From Heligmosomoides polygyrus polygyrus (taxonomy: Eukaryota > Nematoda > Chromadorea > Rhabditida > Heligmosomidae): DNA of 64,000 bases. Positions 1 through 9,639 of this stretch are shown here, piece after piece. The stretch covers positions 3,329,879-3,393,878 of the forward strand of contig OX377201.1 in the NCBI GenBank assembly GCA_947396885.1, in the 5' to 3' direction. The stretch's first letter is position 1, and each line of letters begins with the position of its first letter. The notes below the pieces were generated by a model that ran no database searches, had not been told where the DNA came from, and saw only the letters and a list, made by a program, of their open reading frames with translations. The position numbers and the translations under genes are program-made.

Positions 1-485
1 CCTTTCTGAGTGTCTGACAGGGCATGTGGAATCCAAGCTCCAACCATGAAAGCCAAGATTCTTCAGATGGATCCCCACTATCCTATGAGACACTTCGAGC
101 TTCTCTGCCAGCTGACGTGTCGTCTGCCAACTATCGGTACGAAGAAGATGGTGTAGTTCACTGTCGTCCAATCCAGTTGGCCTTCCTGACCATGCTTTGC
201 CCTCAGTGAATAATTTCCCTTTAAAGACTTTCCGAACCACTCATAACAGGCGCGATGAGTAGTAGATCCCAAGCCATATATGTGGTTAATTTGGTCTGCT
301 GCCTGACGTGCTGTGGATTCTTTAATGAATTCTTGAAGAATGCCGTGCTGAAAACGGCCATGAGGTAGATCTGGTATTGAGTTCGGAAGATTGGATGGAT
401 AACGAATTACAAGAAGAGTCTTAACCTGTGTCTGCGTGCGAACGGTAGACAAGTGTGATAGGATTACGAAATCAGCAATCAACAT
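1..485 (-). pseudogene. mariner-type transposase N-terminal region (decayed, runs off the window edge)
   Basis: An open frame at 78-485 on the minus strand contains a stretch of the form EFIKESTARQAADQINHIYG followed by an aromatic WFGKSLKGNYSL segment. This is the layout of the first helix-turn-helix of mariner/SETMAR transposases (EF..G.SA.EAA..I...YG...T...WF..F..G..SL). After one frame change the bases below 130 read RQLAEKLEVSHRIVGIHLKN, the second helix-turn-helix. These domains bind the terminal inverted repeats. The catalytic DDD region would lie beyond base 1. The frame change and lack of a plausible start mark it as a dead copy. The family call comes from motif order, not from a search. 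Confidence 0.6.
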
Positions 486-852
486 TGGCTAGTGCGTTTA
501 CAAGGGGAAGGGTAAAAAAAATTTCGAAGTGTGAAGAGACTTTTTTTCCAACCTAATAAAACGTCTTTTGGTCCACTCAAACTAATATTGCACCCTTCTC
601 GTCTGTATTGTTGTGCCGTTAAAAAGGCGGTTAGAGAGGTCAACCAGGAAAATTATGTATATTACAGGGGATTCTTTCGTGCAATCATCTTAATCCCTGT
701 CGCATTTTATTTTGCTTGATATCTTTTTTAGAATACTTGTTCCCTTCATTCTGATCCTTTCCTAATAGTCTCTTGTCATTTTGGTGTCGGAAAAAATGCG
801 TCCAAATTTCTTTTAAAAGATAGATATATATGTAGAAAAAGGATAGAGGGTA
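486..852. other. no recognisable feature
   Basis: AT-rich sequence of unknown origin between the mariner remnant and the first SINE fragment. The open frames here are short and show no family motif. Confidence 0.4.
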
Positions 853-854
853 AA

Positions 855-946
855 GGAAGGCACGAAGTAATACCCCTTGGGATGCGCCGTGAATTCTACT
901 TCTGCTAAGTATCGTAACGGCAAATTGAATGCGTATTTGGCCATAC
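855..946 (-). repeat. SINE copy, 3' fragment only
   Basis: It matches the 3' third of the tRNA-derived SINE in reverse (GGGATGCGCCGTGAATTC, then TGAATGCGTATTTGGCCATAC). It abuts a second SINE in the opposite orientation at 947, so the two form a head-to-head pair. Confidence 0.65.
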
Positions 947-1043
947 GGGCGCGTGGAGCGCAGTCGGAGGAGGCGCCGGCTGTCGCGTGCACCCGATGCC
1001 CGCCCAGGCTAACCAAGCCTTCCATCCCTCCGAGGTCGCTGAA
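947..1043 (+). repeat. SINE copy, 5' half, interrupted by a LINE
   Basis: It begins GGGCGCGTGGAGCGCAGTCGG and runs through the tRNA-like head into TTCCATCCCTCCGAGGTCGCTGAA. It stops exactly where the CR1-like LINE begins. The missing remainder of the same SINE resumes at 3217 (TGGTACCAGACTTGTCTGGG), so this is the 5' side of the LINE insertion site. The segment GATACCAGGTTCCTGGTTCG, which carries box B, is deleted in this copy. Confidence 0.75.
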
Positions 1044-3053
1044 CTATACGAGACGTTGCTAGCGGTCCTTCACCATGCAATCGATCTGTATGTTCCTATC
1101 AAAAAACTAAATGATGACGGACAAAGTTACCCTGGTCATATCACTAGATTATACCGTCATCGTTCGTACTGCTGGAACGTGGCACGTTCCACCGGCAAAG
1201 ATGAAGACTGGTCCGCGTACGAGTTAGTTTCTGCAAAACTGGAAAAGGCCCTTCACCGTTACAATACTTACTTAGAAAGGAAGGTGACTAGCTCTAGAGA
1301 CAAGACAACTTTTTATAGGTTTATCAGATCGTGTACTGGGAGTGACAGCTTAATTTCTGGTCTGATCAGTGAAGGAGGTGAACTGGTTTATTCACCAAAG
1401 GGCAAAGCAGACTTGTTAGGCGAAGTATTTCAAAAAGCATACAACAACGGGCAAATCGGTGATGATAGACGTGTAATGAACGATGATGAGACGTTGCCAA
1501 GATTTCCACGTATGGAATCTACTGTATGGTTTTACAGAGAAGAAATAATTGAGGTATTATCTAAATGGCCAAAATCTTATTCGGTTTCTCCGGATTTCAT
1601 CCCTCTTGTTTTTATAAAGAACGTTGTTTACTATATAGCCTTTCCATTGGAAAGTATATTTAACCTTAGTTACACCAGAGCGGAAGTTCCTGAAAGATGG
1701 AGGCATGCTTTTGTGACCCCCATCTCTAAAAAGGCTCCACTTAAGGACCCCAGGAACTATCGGCCTGTTAGCATCACCTCAATCTTTGCGAGAGCTTTCG
1801 AAAAGATCCTTAAAAAGCACGTCCTAACTCATCTCGAAATCAACAAAATTGTCTCTGAAAATCAGTTTGGCTTTCTCAAAGGAAGATCTGTAGAAACTGC
1901 TGTCCTTAGTTCACTAAATGACTGGTCTAAGAGTTTCGACGATAAAAAACATACGGATGTAGTATATTTTGATTTTTCAAAAGCGTTTGACAGAGTTCCA
2001 ATAGATAAGTTGTTGCTGAAAATGGAAGCGATAGGCCTTCGTCCTATGGTGATAAATTGGACTCCGCAATTTTTATCTAGGAGAACCTACCAAGTAAAGA
2101 TTGAAGGCCTGTACTCCAAGATCTTTCCTGCATTAAGCGGAGTCCCTCAGGGAGGAGTACTTTCTCCAATCTTGTTTCTTTTGTACACATATGAACTTCC
2201 AGACCGTCTTACTAATTTAGGGGTAACATGTAAAATGTATGCAGATGATGTTAAGATCTACAAAAGGATTGACAATGATGCGGATTCAATGTCTCTCCAG
2301 GTAGCGATCGACTTCATTAGTCGCTGGGCAGAAATATGGGAGTTGCCTCTCGCAATTGAGAAAACACATCTTCTGATGGTCGGTCCTAAAAACCGTGCCC
2401 AAACTCCGGAATATCGAATTGACGGTCAGGTTTTAACTACAACTGATGAAGTTAGAGATCTCGGTTATATAATAAGAAACGATCTGTGTTTTTCCAAGCA
2501 TTACAGTCTCTTAGTAAGAAAAGTCAATTATCGAATCTATAACCTCTTTAGGGCTTTGAAATCCAAGCTCCCCGAGGTTTACATACGTGGTTTCAAAACC
2601 TTCGTAAGACCTATAGTGGAAAGTGGGACATCAGTCTTCAATCCAACGAAAAAGAAAGATATAGACCTTCTAGAAAGCATTCAGAATAGTTTCACTAGGA
2701 AGCTTATGATGAGGTGCTTCTCAGTAGATTATAGTTCTATACCAAACGGTACTCAACGAGCTTCACTGCTTGGTCTTTCTTCGCTAAAGAAGAGAAGAAA
2801 AATTGCTGATTTTGTCATGTTATACAAAATCGTTGCAAATAAGGCTTCCATTGACACAAATAAATTCCTTGACGGGATGTTGACAAGATCCGTGAGAGGA
2901 AAGTTGAAACTGCGAGTCTCAATTGCTAAATCGCGAATCAGATCAGATTTCTTAACCTATCGCATTCTCAAGGAATTTAACCTGCTACTGGGCAAGTATG
3001 AAGATTTAGAGAGGCTCTCTGCTCAAGCCTGTAGAATGTTTGTCAAAGATTGA
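987..3053 (+). CDS. LINE reverse transcriptase (CR1/Jockey-like), chimeric start inside a SINE
   Basis: A 688-codon open frame for an RNA-directed DNA polymerase. Visible RT blocks: YRPVSITS near residue 259, NQFGFLKGR near 292-300, motif A DFSKAFDRVP at about 329-338, GVPQGGVLSPILF near 385-397, and the catalytic YADD at about 418-421. Thumb and C-terminal regions follow, including LLESIQNSFTRKL. The frame is free of stops, so the copy looks young. Its first roughly 19 residues are read from the interrupted SINE and are not LINE protein; the true protein begins upstream in a full-length element. There is no endonuclease domain, so it is unlikely to move by itself. Confidence 0.85.
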   Translation: MHPMPAQANQAFHPSEVAELYETLLAVLHHAIDLYVPIKKLNDDGQSYPGHITRLYRHRSYCWNVARSTGKDEDWSAYELVSAKLEKALHRYNTYLERKVTSSRDKTTFYRFIRSCTGSDSLISGLISEGGELVYSPKGKADLLGEVFQKAYNNGQIGDDRRVMNDDETLPRFPRMESTVWFYREEIIEVLSKWPKSYSVSPDFIPLVFIKNVVYYIAFPLESIFNLSYTRAEVPERWRHAFVTPISKKAPLKDPRNYRPVSITSIFARAFEKILKKHVLTHLEINKIVSENQFGFLKGRSVETAVLSSLNDWSKSFDDKKHTDVVYFDFSKAFDRVPIDKLLLKMEAIGLRPMVINWTPQFLSRRTYQVKIEGLYSKIFPALSGVPQGGVLSPILFLLYTYELPDRLTNLGVTCKMYADDVKIYKRIDNDADSMSLQVAIDFISRWAEIWELPLAIEKTHLLMVGPKNRAQTPEYRIDGQVLTTTDEVRDLGYIIRNDLCFSKHYSLLVRKVNYRIYNLFRALKSKLPEVYIRGFKTFVRPIVESGTSVFNPTKKKDIDLLESIQNSFTRKLMMRCFSVDYSSIPNGTQRASLLGLSSLKKRRKIADFVMLYKIVANKASIDTNKFLDGMLTRSVRGKLKLRVSIAKSRIRSDFLTYRILKEFNLLLGKYEDLERLSAQACRMFVKD

Positions 3054-3216
3054 ATGCCAAACACTCAAGAAACGATCCCTGTGGTTTGTTATTTACTTGA
3101 CTTGTGTTCGAGTAGTCAATTTGTGATGTTTTGTTCGTTTTTTTTTTACACTTTACATGCTAGACAGTTGTCTGTGTCTGTCTATGCCTTGAATAAAATA
3201 AAAAATAAAAAATAAA
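1044..3216 (+). mobile_element. CR1/Jockey-like LINE, 5'-truncated, inserted in a SINE
   Basis: A non-LTR retrotransposon fragment carrying an almost complete reverse-transcriptase frame and a short 3' UTR that ends in an A-rich tail (AATAAAATAAAAAATAAA pattern) just before 3217. The endonuclease domain expected upstream in CR1-type elements is absent, which is a normal result of 5' truncation during target-primed reverse transcription. The insertion splits a SINE between GGTCGCTGAA and TGGTACCAG. No clear target-site duplication could be read. Confidence 0.75.
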
Positions 3217-3395
3217 TGGTACCAGACTTGTCTGGGAGGGATAAATCGCTGACTTGTTCATCGGCTGGCCACCGCAAGCCATTGTATGGCCAAATACGCA
3301 TTCAACTCGCCCCCACGACATCCCGTAGAAGTAGAATGCGAGGCGCATCCCAAAGGGAATTGAATAACGCCGTCCTTTATCCTTTTATCCTTTAT
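3217..3395 (+). repeat. SINE copy, 3' half, resumes after the LINE
   Basis: It continues the SINE that stopped at 1043: TGGTACCAGACTTGTCTGGG, then GGCCAAATACGCATTCAA, the conserved AATGCGAGGCGCATCCC segment, and CGTCCTTTATCCTTTTATCC at the end. Together the two halves make one element of about 275 bp. Confidence 0.8.
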
Positions 3396-3396
3396 T

Positions 3397-3468
3397 TGGC
3401 CGTACAAGGACTTGGAGTGGTCAGCCAATGGAAAAGACGGCGTTTCATCCTTCCTAGATAAGTCCGGA
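3397..3468 (-). repeat. SINE fragment
   Basis: It resembles the middle of the SINE in reverse (ATTTGGCCGTACAAGGACTT, GGTCAGCCAATG, CATCCTTCCTAGATAAGTC). It lies between two plus-strand SINEs and is diverged. Confidence 0.5.
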
Positions 3469-3473
3469 AGGCC

Positions 3474-3745
3474 TGTGTAGGGCAATCGGAGGAGGTGCCA
3501 ACTGTCGCGTGCACCCTATAACAGGTTCCTGGTTCGGAGTTTTCATCCAGGCCTGCAAAGCATTCTATCCCTCAGTGAACTCGTACCAGACTTGCCTAGG
3601 AAGACATAGCTCAGAACTATTCATCGGCTGCCACCGCAAGTCACAGTGCGGTCAAATACGCAATCATATCGCTCTAACGACTTTTCGTGGAAATAGAACG
3701 CATAGCGCATCCCATAAGGGATAGAGTAACTCTGTTCTTTATCCA
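3474..3745 (+). repeat. SINE copy, diverged
   Basis: It starts GTGTAGGGCAATCGGAGGAGG, keeps a box-B-like GGTTCCTGGTTCGG, and ends with a tail of the TTCTTTATCC type. Several substitutions and small deletions mark it as older than the copy at 3847. Confidence 0.7.
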
Positions 3746-3834
3746 TTACTTTCTTAGACAATTATCCAGTGCCAATTATCACAAAGGGATAAAAGGTCTG
3801 GTTTACCTAGGCGGGAGCAAGAACCAGGAACGGA

Positions 3835-4148
3835 TGTTGCACGATAAGGATAAGGATAAAGGACGGCGTTACTCAATCCCTTTTGGGATGCGCCACGCAT
3901 TCTACTTCTACGGGATGTCGTGGGGGCGATTTGAATGCGTATTTGGCCATACAATGACTTGTGGTGGCCAGCCGATGAACAAGTCAGCGCTTTATCCTTC
4001 CCAGACAATTCTGGTACCAATTCACCGACCCTGGAGGGATGGAAGGCTTGGTTGGCCTGGGCGGGAAATCCGAACCAGGAACCTGGTATCGGGTGCACGC
4101 GACAGTCGCGCCTCCTCTGACTGCGCTACACGCGCCTGTTGCACGATA
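3835..4148 (-). mobile_element. SINE copy with 12-bp target-site duplication
   Basis: The SINE body occupies 3847-4136 in reverse orientation, with an AAGGATAAGGATAAAGG tail at its left and the tRNA-like head at its right. The same 12 bases, TGTTGCACGATA, flank it at 3835-3846 and 4137-4148. An exact duplication next to a simple-repeat tail is the signature of target-primed reverse transcription. Confidence 0.9.
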
Positions 4149-4344
4149 TTTATGACAAACTCAGATATTTAAGACTCCCTGTCCGACCTTCAATGAATCC
4201 CGTCATTATGTTTCGTGTCGAACTGATGGATATTTAAGCAGTTATTCAATAACCTTTACGGCCGTGAAAAAGTAGAAGGAAGTGAAACGCCTACTCCTTT
4301 CAGCTGATTACCCATTCATTCAAGATTCATTCATTTGTTGTGCT

Positions 4345-4600
4345 GAAAGCTCATGTTTCTCGCGAACCCGAGCAAGTTTCTTCACCTACAGAAAGTTAAA
4401 GCAATTCAACCACATTTTAAGTGTAAGTCTGGAAGTAAGATATATCTCTGCATGGTTTCTAGAAGCTACTTTTACGTGCCAATGAGTGCCTTCAGTCGTA
4501 ATTGTTTTTGATTGACTTCGCTGATGTTTAATTTTAACACCGCATTTTCGCGTGTGTCTCAATTCGCGCCGTGAACAAATAAATAAAATAAATAAATGTT
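4345..4600 (+). mobile_element. CR1-like LINE 3' end fragment
   Basis: The frame here reads SRTRASFFTYRKLKQFNHIL, which parallels SRIRSDFLTYRILKEFNLLL at the C-terminus of the LINE at 987-3053. It is followed by a short 3' UTR and an AAATAAATAAAATAAATAAA tail. The 3' UTR resembles the fragment at 52110-52335. It is 5'-truncated and not functional. Confidence 0.6.
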
Positions 4601-4750
4601 TTGGATCTATCTTAGTAGGGTGGGGGGCAAATCATTAAAAATTATGTGACACTTATAGAGAACGAAATACGACCCAACAAAATTCACAAAAACAAAAAAA
4701 TACATTTGGGTTTTTCGCGGTTGTAAACAGATAAGTTATATGTCCCTCAC

Positions 4751-5043
4751 TATAGTAGATACAGGGCGCGTGTAGCGCAGTCGGAGGAGGTGCCGGCTGT
4801 CGCGTGCACCCGATACCAGGTTCCTGGTTCGGATTTCCCGCCCAGGCCAACCAAGCCTTCCATCCCTCCGGGGTCGGTGAATTGGTACCAGGCGTGTCTG
4901 GGAACGATAAAGCGCTGACAGGTCATTGTATGACCAAATACGCATTCAAATCGCCTACACGACATCCCGTAGAAGTATTTAGAATGCGTGGTGCATCCCA
5001 AAAGGGATTGAGTAACGCCGTCCTTTATCCTTTTATAGTAGAT
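4751..5043 (+). mobile_element. SINE copy with 10-bp target-site duplication
   Basis: The SINE body is 4764-5033. TATAGTAGAT is present on both sides, at 4751-4760 and 5034-5043. The copy is nearly complete and was used here as the reference for promoter positions. Confidence 0.88.
4773..4838 (+). promoter_or_regulatory. internal RNA polymerase III promoter of the SINE (boxes A and B)
   Basis: TAGCGCAGTCGG at 4773-4784 fits the tRNA box A consensus TRGCNNARYBGG at every position. GGTTCGGATTTCC at 4826-4838 is close to box B GGTTCGANNCC. The spacing of about 40 bases is within the range of tRNA genes. This is the evidence that the repeat is tRNA-derived. Confidence 0.75.
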
Positions 5044-5370
5044 CCGCTTTATAACATGCCAGGCGGCAGTTAGTTGTGTATGAATGCGCTTGGCCCTCCG
5101 AGACGTCCTCAGAGCTGCAGCGATGTTTGTTTGTTTTTTAACTCCTATTTTATCCTCTTGAATCCGCTTCAAGTCGATCGGTTGCATAATTTTTAGTTAT
5201 ATGCCCTCCACCGAATAGGATAGATCCAACGTTTCTCCTGAATCCACGTGATTGAGCTCAAGAAGAACTGGCTAGCTGAAGAACTAGGTTTACAGAGGCT
5301 AGTAATTGTGGTAACACTAGGAAGTGGAATGGGTGGCGCGTTCCGCAGACGTTGAGTGGGGTTTCCTCTA

Positions 5371-6274
5371 TTAGGGGGGCCAAAAGTAATGAGACACTCC
5401 ATGCTGTGTCCATATATCTCGTGGCTGGAGTCTGGATTCGTACTTGTTGTATTTGTATGTTTGTATGCTACTTACTGAAGCCCATCTGAAAAGTTACCAC
5501 TTCCGCCCTTTCCAGAAGCACGCCAGAACCCCAGTCTGTCTCATGCCGAAACCCCGGTCTGACGAATCGACCTATGTGCCGCACAAATCTCGCCCAATTC
5601 CCAACCCGACCAGCCTGGGCTCAATATTCACGCAAGATGAGAAGTACGTCTTCTACCTTAACCCTGCCAAGCATCGAGTCTGGGTGAGGCCTGGTGAATT
5701 GTTACCGACCTTCGTTCGGCGAGATGTTCACGGCGAGAAGCATCTTTGGAGCTTTTGGGTCTGCGCCCATGGATCGGTTTACCGGAGGCTGTCTCCCAAG
5801 AGCACCGCGATAAACTCCAAGGCCATGGTGAACGAAATAGAGGAGATGGGCCGGCGACTCGCTCTTATTCATTCGCAGCGCTTCAAGAAGGTTCTACTCT
5901 TCGACAACGCCGCACCCCCTCGGGAACAAGTAAGCACGGATAAGCTTGGCCAGCTGGGCTACGTTCACATGCCTCATCCACCGTATTCGCCGGACATCTC
6001 CCTATGCGACTACCACTACTTCTTGAGCCTACAGGACTTCCTAGTCGGAAGGGACACAAGAACCCAAGCAGTCCTTGACAACCATATCGAGCAGTTGATC
6101 AACACCAGGCCCAAGCAGTTCTGTAAGGATGGGATCAGGAAGTTGGCTGAGCGATGGCAGCAAGGTCACTGCCCTTAATGGCAAATACACTCCTCAGCAT
6201 CGTTGAGTTGTAATTGAGTTATAAGGAGATAAATTTTTTTTTCATTTTGTCTCATTACTTTTGGCCCACCCTAA
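5371..6274 (+). mobile_element. internally deleted mariner element, 904 bp
   Basis: The ends are near-identical inverted repeats (TTAGGGGGGCCAAAAGTAAT at the left and its complement with one insertion at the right), and TA flanks both sides (5369-5370 and 6275-6276). A full mariner is about 1.3 kb. Here the part encoding the N-terminal DNA-binding domains is missing. A second copy with the same gap is at 55657-56571, so the deletion happened before that form spread. Confidence 0.88.
5444..6178 (+). CDS. mariner transposase catalytic domain, N-terminus deleted
   Basis: A 244-codon frame with the three catalytic aspartates of the mariner DD34D family: TQDEKY (D65), LLFDNAAP (D154) and SLCDYHYF (D189), the last two 34 residues apart. 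Also typical are the PHPPYSPDIS block and the C-terminal KLAERWQQGHCP. Full mariner transposases have about 345 residues. The first 60 residues do not resemble the two helix-turn-helix motifs, so the product could not bind its own ends normally and is probably inactive. Confidence 0.82.
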   Translation: MLYLYVCMLLTEAHLKSYHFRPFQKHARTPVCLMPKPRSDESTYVPHKSRPIPNPTSLGSIFTQDEKYVFYLNPAKHRVWVRPGELLPTFVRRDVHGEKHLWSFWVCAHGSVYRRLSPKSTAINSKAMVNEIEEMGRRLALIHSQRFKKVLLFDNAAPPREQVSTDKLGQLGYVHMPHPPYSPDISLCDYHYFLSLQDFLVGRDTRTQAVLDNHIEQLINTRPKQFCKDGIRKLAERWQQGHCP

Positions 6275-6370
6275 TAGCACTTAGGCCATAAGGTACGAAC
6301 CCCAGGGAGTACTCCAATAGTGCTTACATTTCATTCATAATATCTATTTCTTTGTTTATTAATCGTGTGG

Positions 6371-6668
6371 ATGCGTGTAGCGCAGTGGGAGATCGTGCCG
6401 GCTGTCGCGTGCACCCGATACCAGGTTCTTGGTTCGGATTCCCCGCGCAGGCCAACAAAGCCTTCCATCCCTTCGGGGTCGGTGAATTGGAACCAGATTT
6501 GTCTGGGAGGGATAAAACGCTGACTTGTTCCTAGGCTGGCCAGCGAAAGTCATTGTACGGCCAAATACGCATTCAGATCGCCTCCACGACATTCCTTAGA
6601 AGAAGAATGCGTGGCGCATCCGAAAAAAGATAGAGTAACGCTGTTCCTTTCTCTCTATCCTTTATTTA
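6371..6668 (+). repeat. SINE copy
   Basis: Nearly full length, with box A TAGCGCAGTGGG, box B GGTTCGGATTCC, and a tail CTCTCTATCCTTTATTTATC. A weak TTTATTTAT-like match flanks both ends but is too degenerate to call a duplication. Confidence 0.78.
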
Positions 6669-7099
6669 TCACTGCACATTAGTGTGCATGGCAAAAACAT
6701 TAACAATATCAACTCCTTGATTCAGTGGAAGTCATTTCATTTTCCTTCCTTAAAACTTTCGAGAGAAATTGCATTCCTTTCATACTCATAACAAGTGCTC
6801 CTACACGCCTAACGGCGTGTCTCGCTCTTGCGCGCTGCGCGCGACTTTTCAGCATCACTGACCGATGGAAAGTAGTTTTTGTGAAACATAAAATTCGCTA
6901 ACTCTAGGAACTGGTGCGTACTTTATCGGTATCAAGCCGTTCTCTACTTCCGTGCATTTACCATAGACATTCTCTCCGGACGGTCCAGTAACGCCATTGA
7001 TTTGTGCTTCGCAGTACTTCTGTCCCTCAGTCTGCTCCTCCGCAACCGTTCTCATGCTCAACAGCTAGCGTTTCCAAATATCGTTGACATGTCTTCTGA
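6669..7099. other. no recognisable feature
   Basis: Mixed-composition sequence with no supported gene or repeat. Open frames are short and lack family motifs. Confidence 0.4.
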
Positions 7100-8060
7100 A
7101 GGCAGGTTTCTCCTCACTCGTTTCTTCTTACTGAATCTAATTTCTTGTCCGTCCTTACTGGTCTTACCTCCCCATCTTTAGTCTCCCACCTTCCTGGTCC
7201 AGCTCCTGGCCCTTTTCTTTGTTTCCGTAATTGACCCCCTACTGGTCTTTTCCTGCTGGTTTCCCTGTCCTGACCCCTCCTCCAGGTTGTTGCTTTCCCT
7301 CCTGGTCGCTCTCCTGGTCCACCCTAGAAGTCCCCCTTACTGCCTTTCTCCAACACCGCCTTAGTGGTCCTCCCATGTTCACGGCAGACGTCGGTGTCAT
7401 CGGTATTGAGAATTAGGACGCTTGTTGGTAGGGGGCAGTCTTCTGGATCCAAAAGCTCAGAAGACCCATCTTCCGAATCCAGCAGATCAGAAACGCGCGC
7501 AGTCGTCGCTGTGTCGAGCATGAAGAGGCTTTGCATATAGCAGATTCCTTGCTACCGTATGAATTCCCTTACTGCTCCCTTCTTGTTGGTTCCCCGTCCT
7601 GGTCCCGCCTCCAGGTCCCTTCATCCAGGTAGATCCCTCCCTCCTTCTCGGGATCCTCCTTACTACTCTACCCTAATTAGGTAGCCCTCCCACGCTAGTG
7701 ACACGACGAAGGCGAGCGAACGCCCATTGCGCGACATCGGTGTCACATCTTCCGGTCTCCTTCACTGGTAACAGATCCCCTTGCTAATCCTGCTTACTGC
7801 CCCCTCCCCATTGGTAATCTTGGTGCCACCTCCGAGTTTGCTTCATTGTTTTCCCTATCGACCCCCCATTCCGATGTCTCTCCCAGGTCGCTCCCTCCTG
7901 ATCACTGTCGGTTCTCCATCCTCGAAGTTCTCCCTTTTACTCTTACCCCTTTAGTGATCCTCTCATGCTAATGGCACGAAGTCGGCTTCTGAATCTGGAC
8001 GCTCAACAACGCGCGTAGGTGCTGTTGTGTCAAGCAGTAAACGGCTTCGCTTCCCCTGCT
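7100..8060. repeat. degenerate CT-rich repeat region
   Basis: Many loosely repeated TCCTGGTCCCCCTCC-like and CTTACTGCCC blocks. One longer unit appears twice in degenerate form: around 7383-7530 and 7980-8050, both with an ACG..GTCGGTGTC or AAGTCGGCTTCTGAATC start and a GTCGTC/GCTGTTGTGTC.AGCA end. It looks like an old tandem satellite. Confidence 0.4.
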
Positions 8061-8654
8061 GCAGCAACATCCCACCTTCAATAGCAAACTTTGCCCGCGC
8101 TGTGGATGACGAGGCGTATTTCACGTAGGTTGGATCACTCGACTGCCCCCGCTGTGAATGATGCGGCGTATCTCACTTAGGTTAGATCACTCAAACGTCA
8201 TCGACCGCTAACTCAATTATATAGTGGTAGATCATTCTTACAGCAACTTTCGCTTTGTCCATATGGCGCAAAAAACAGAATAAATTAATCTGCATTATTG
8301 TGATCAGTATGGGTTAACCCTCTGGGCGCGCCATGCATCCTACTTTCTCATTTAATCTTCTGCCAAGACGGCTTAGTCTACCCCTCGACAACTGACTCAT
8401 TAATAGCTTGGCTATATTAGAGGAGTCTGGTACGGAATCGAACTCCAACCAGGGAATGCTTTCAGCTTCCCATGGAAGTTGGGACATAGACCTATGCCAT
8501 GTGAAAGAGCTTGAAACGCTGGTTACGAAAGTGCAGACCAAATTTGCTAAATGGATCTCCCAAGCGAGTTCTGTTCGGCGAAAATCTGTTGCATATCGTG
8601 CGCTGTTGAAGCGCTGGACGGAGCGCTGCGTATTTAGCACAGCCATTAGCCGCT
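8061..8654. other. no recognisable gene
   Basis: It contains two diverged ~60-bp repeats (GATGACGAGGCGTATTTCAC and GATGATGCGGCGTATCTCAC, near 8100 and 8155). The reading frames on both strands between 8314 and 8784 show no known motif. Confidence 0.35.
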
Positions 8655-8770
8655 CTGCCTGTCGTGGCGGCGGCGCAGTGGTACTGAGCTTGCTTCGCAA
8701 AAAGGTGGTCCCGGGTTCGGTCCCGATCGATGCTGGGGTTTTTGCATTTTGTGATTTATAGTCGGTGACA
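8655..8770 (+). repeat. tRNA-like module (possible second SINE type)
   Basis: GGCGGCGGCGCAGTGGTACT is followed about 35 bases on by CCCGGGTTCGGTCCCGAT, a box A/box B-like pair. No full cloverleaf could be drawn, and a CTCTTTATCC string follows downstream. It may be a tRNA-derived repeat seen only once here. Confidence 0.3.
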
Positions 8771-9252
8771 CTCTTTATCCTCAATTCCTAAAGGCAATGC
8801 TAGTTTAGCGTCTTGCTCACTGCTCTACTGGTACAAATGGAGGAAAAACCAACTAGCAGGCGCAGCATGCTCACGCACGTCTGTCGTTAATAACGCAGAA
8901 GTACGTGAGAATATGTAGCTGCCGTTCGGTCGCCAGAAGTCTCCATGGTAATGAGTTCCGACGCCGTGTTTTGCCTGCCCCTTCTGCTTCTTCCATTAGC
9001 GTTTCGCTCCGGAATCGTCGCCGCCACAAATTTGCCAACGCCGTGCACCGGCTGGCGAACCTACTAAGCAGGGACTTGAAGCTGGAGCACTTCGGATTTG
9101 AATTCTGAAGCCTATATCAGATGCCTAAATTAAGAACTACGTTACTGAATTGCATTTTCTTCCTTAGTCTTTAATCTGCGTTAAAGTTGCCTTTCCTGTG
9201 CTATTAACGTATTATCAACCAGTAGCCATTCATCTGAAAAACAAATGACGGC
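8771..9252. other. no recognisable feature
   Basis: No convincing gene. The frame at 8905-9108 lacks any family motif. Confidence 0.35.
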
Positions 9253-9500
9253 ATTACTTAATTCTTTTTGGGATGCGCCACGCATTCCTACTTTTGCGGG
9301 AGGTGTAGAGGGGGCAATTTGAATGCACGGTAGCGTGTCTGGAGGAAATGCCGCTTGAAGTGTACATCTGATTCAGGTTCCTGGCTCGAATTTCTCGCTC
9401 CTCACCTCCACGAAATCTCGTAGAAGCAGAATGCGTGGCGCATCCCAAAAACCCAAAAATTTTGATTAACGCCTTCTTTATCCTTTATGTACCTTTTTGT
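9253..9500. repeat. inverted pair of SINE fragments
   Basis: The left part (9253-9325) is the SINE 3' region in reverse (TTGGGATGCGCCACGCATTC). The right part (about 9326-9500) runs forward from a damaged head through GGTTCCTGGCTCGAATTTC straight to CACCTCCACGAAATCTCG, so the middle of that copy is deleted. It ends CTTTATCCTTTATG. Confidence 0.65.
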
Positions 9501-9639
9501 CAGTCGGCCAGTCTATTGATCCACATAGTTTACCTATTGTCTTCCCTGTCCATCGACGAGAATATTTGCGTAGTTAGAACCTTAATGAGAAAAAAAAATA
9601 AAAACAGAACCTGGGACGATAAGTTCTGGAGAAAATTGA

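Noticed and set aside
3754..4098. Conserved small protein family of the MHPIPGSWFGFPAQANQAFHP type
   Set aside because: Dozens of similar frames on both strands occur only where the SINE occurs; they are translations of the SINE body, not genes.
3687..4172. 161-codon plus-strand frame
   Set aside because: It lies wholly over SINE copies and reads the element in antisense.
4764..4842. Functional tRNA gene at the SINE head
   Set aside because: Boxes A and B fit, but the acceptor stem and anticodon arm cannot be drawn and the same sequence recurs many times with a common non-tRNA body and tail. It is a SINE head.
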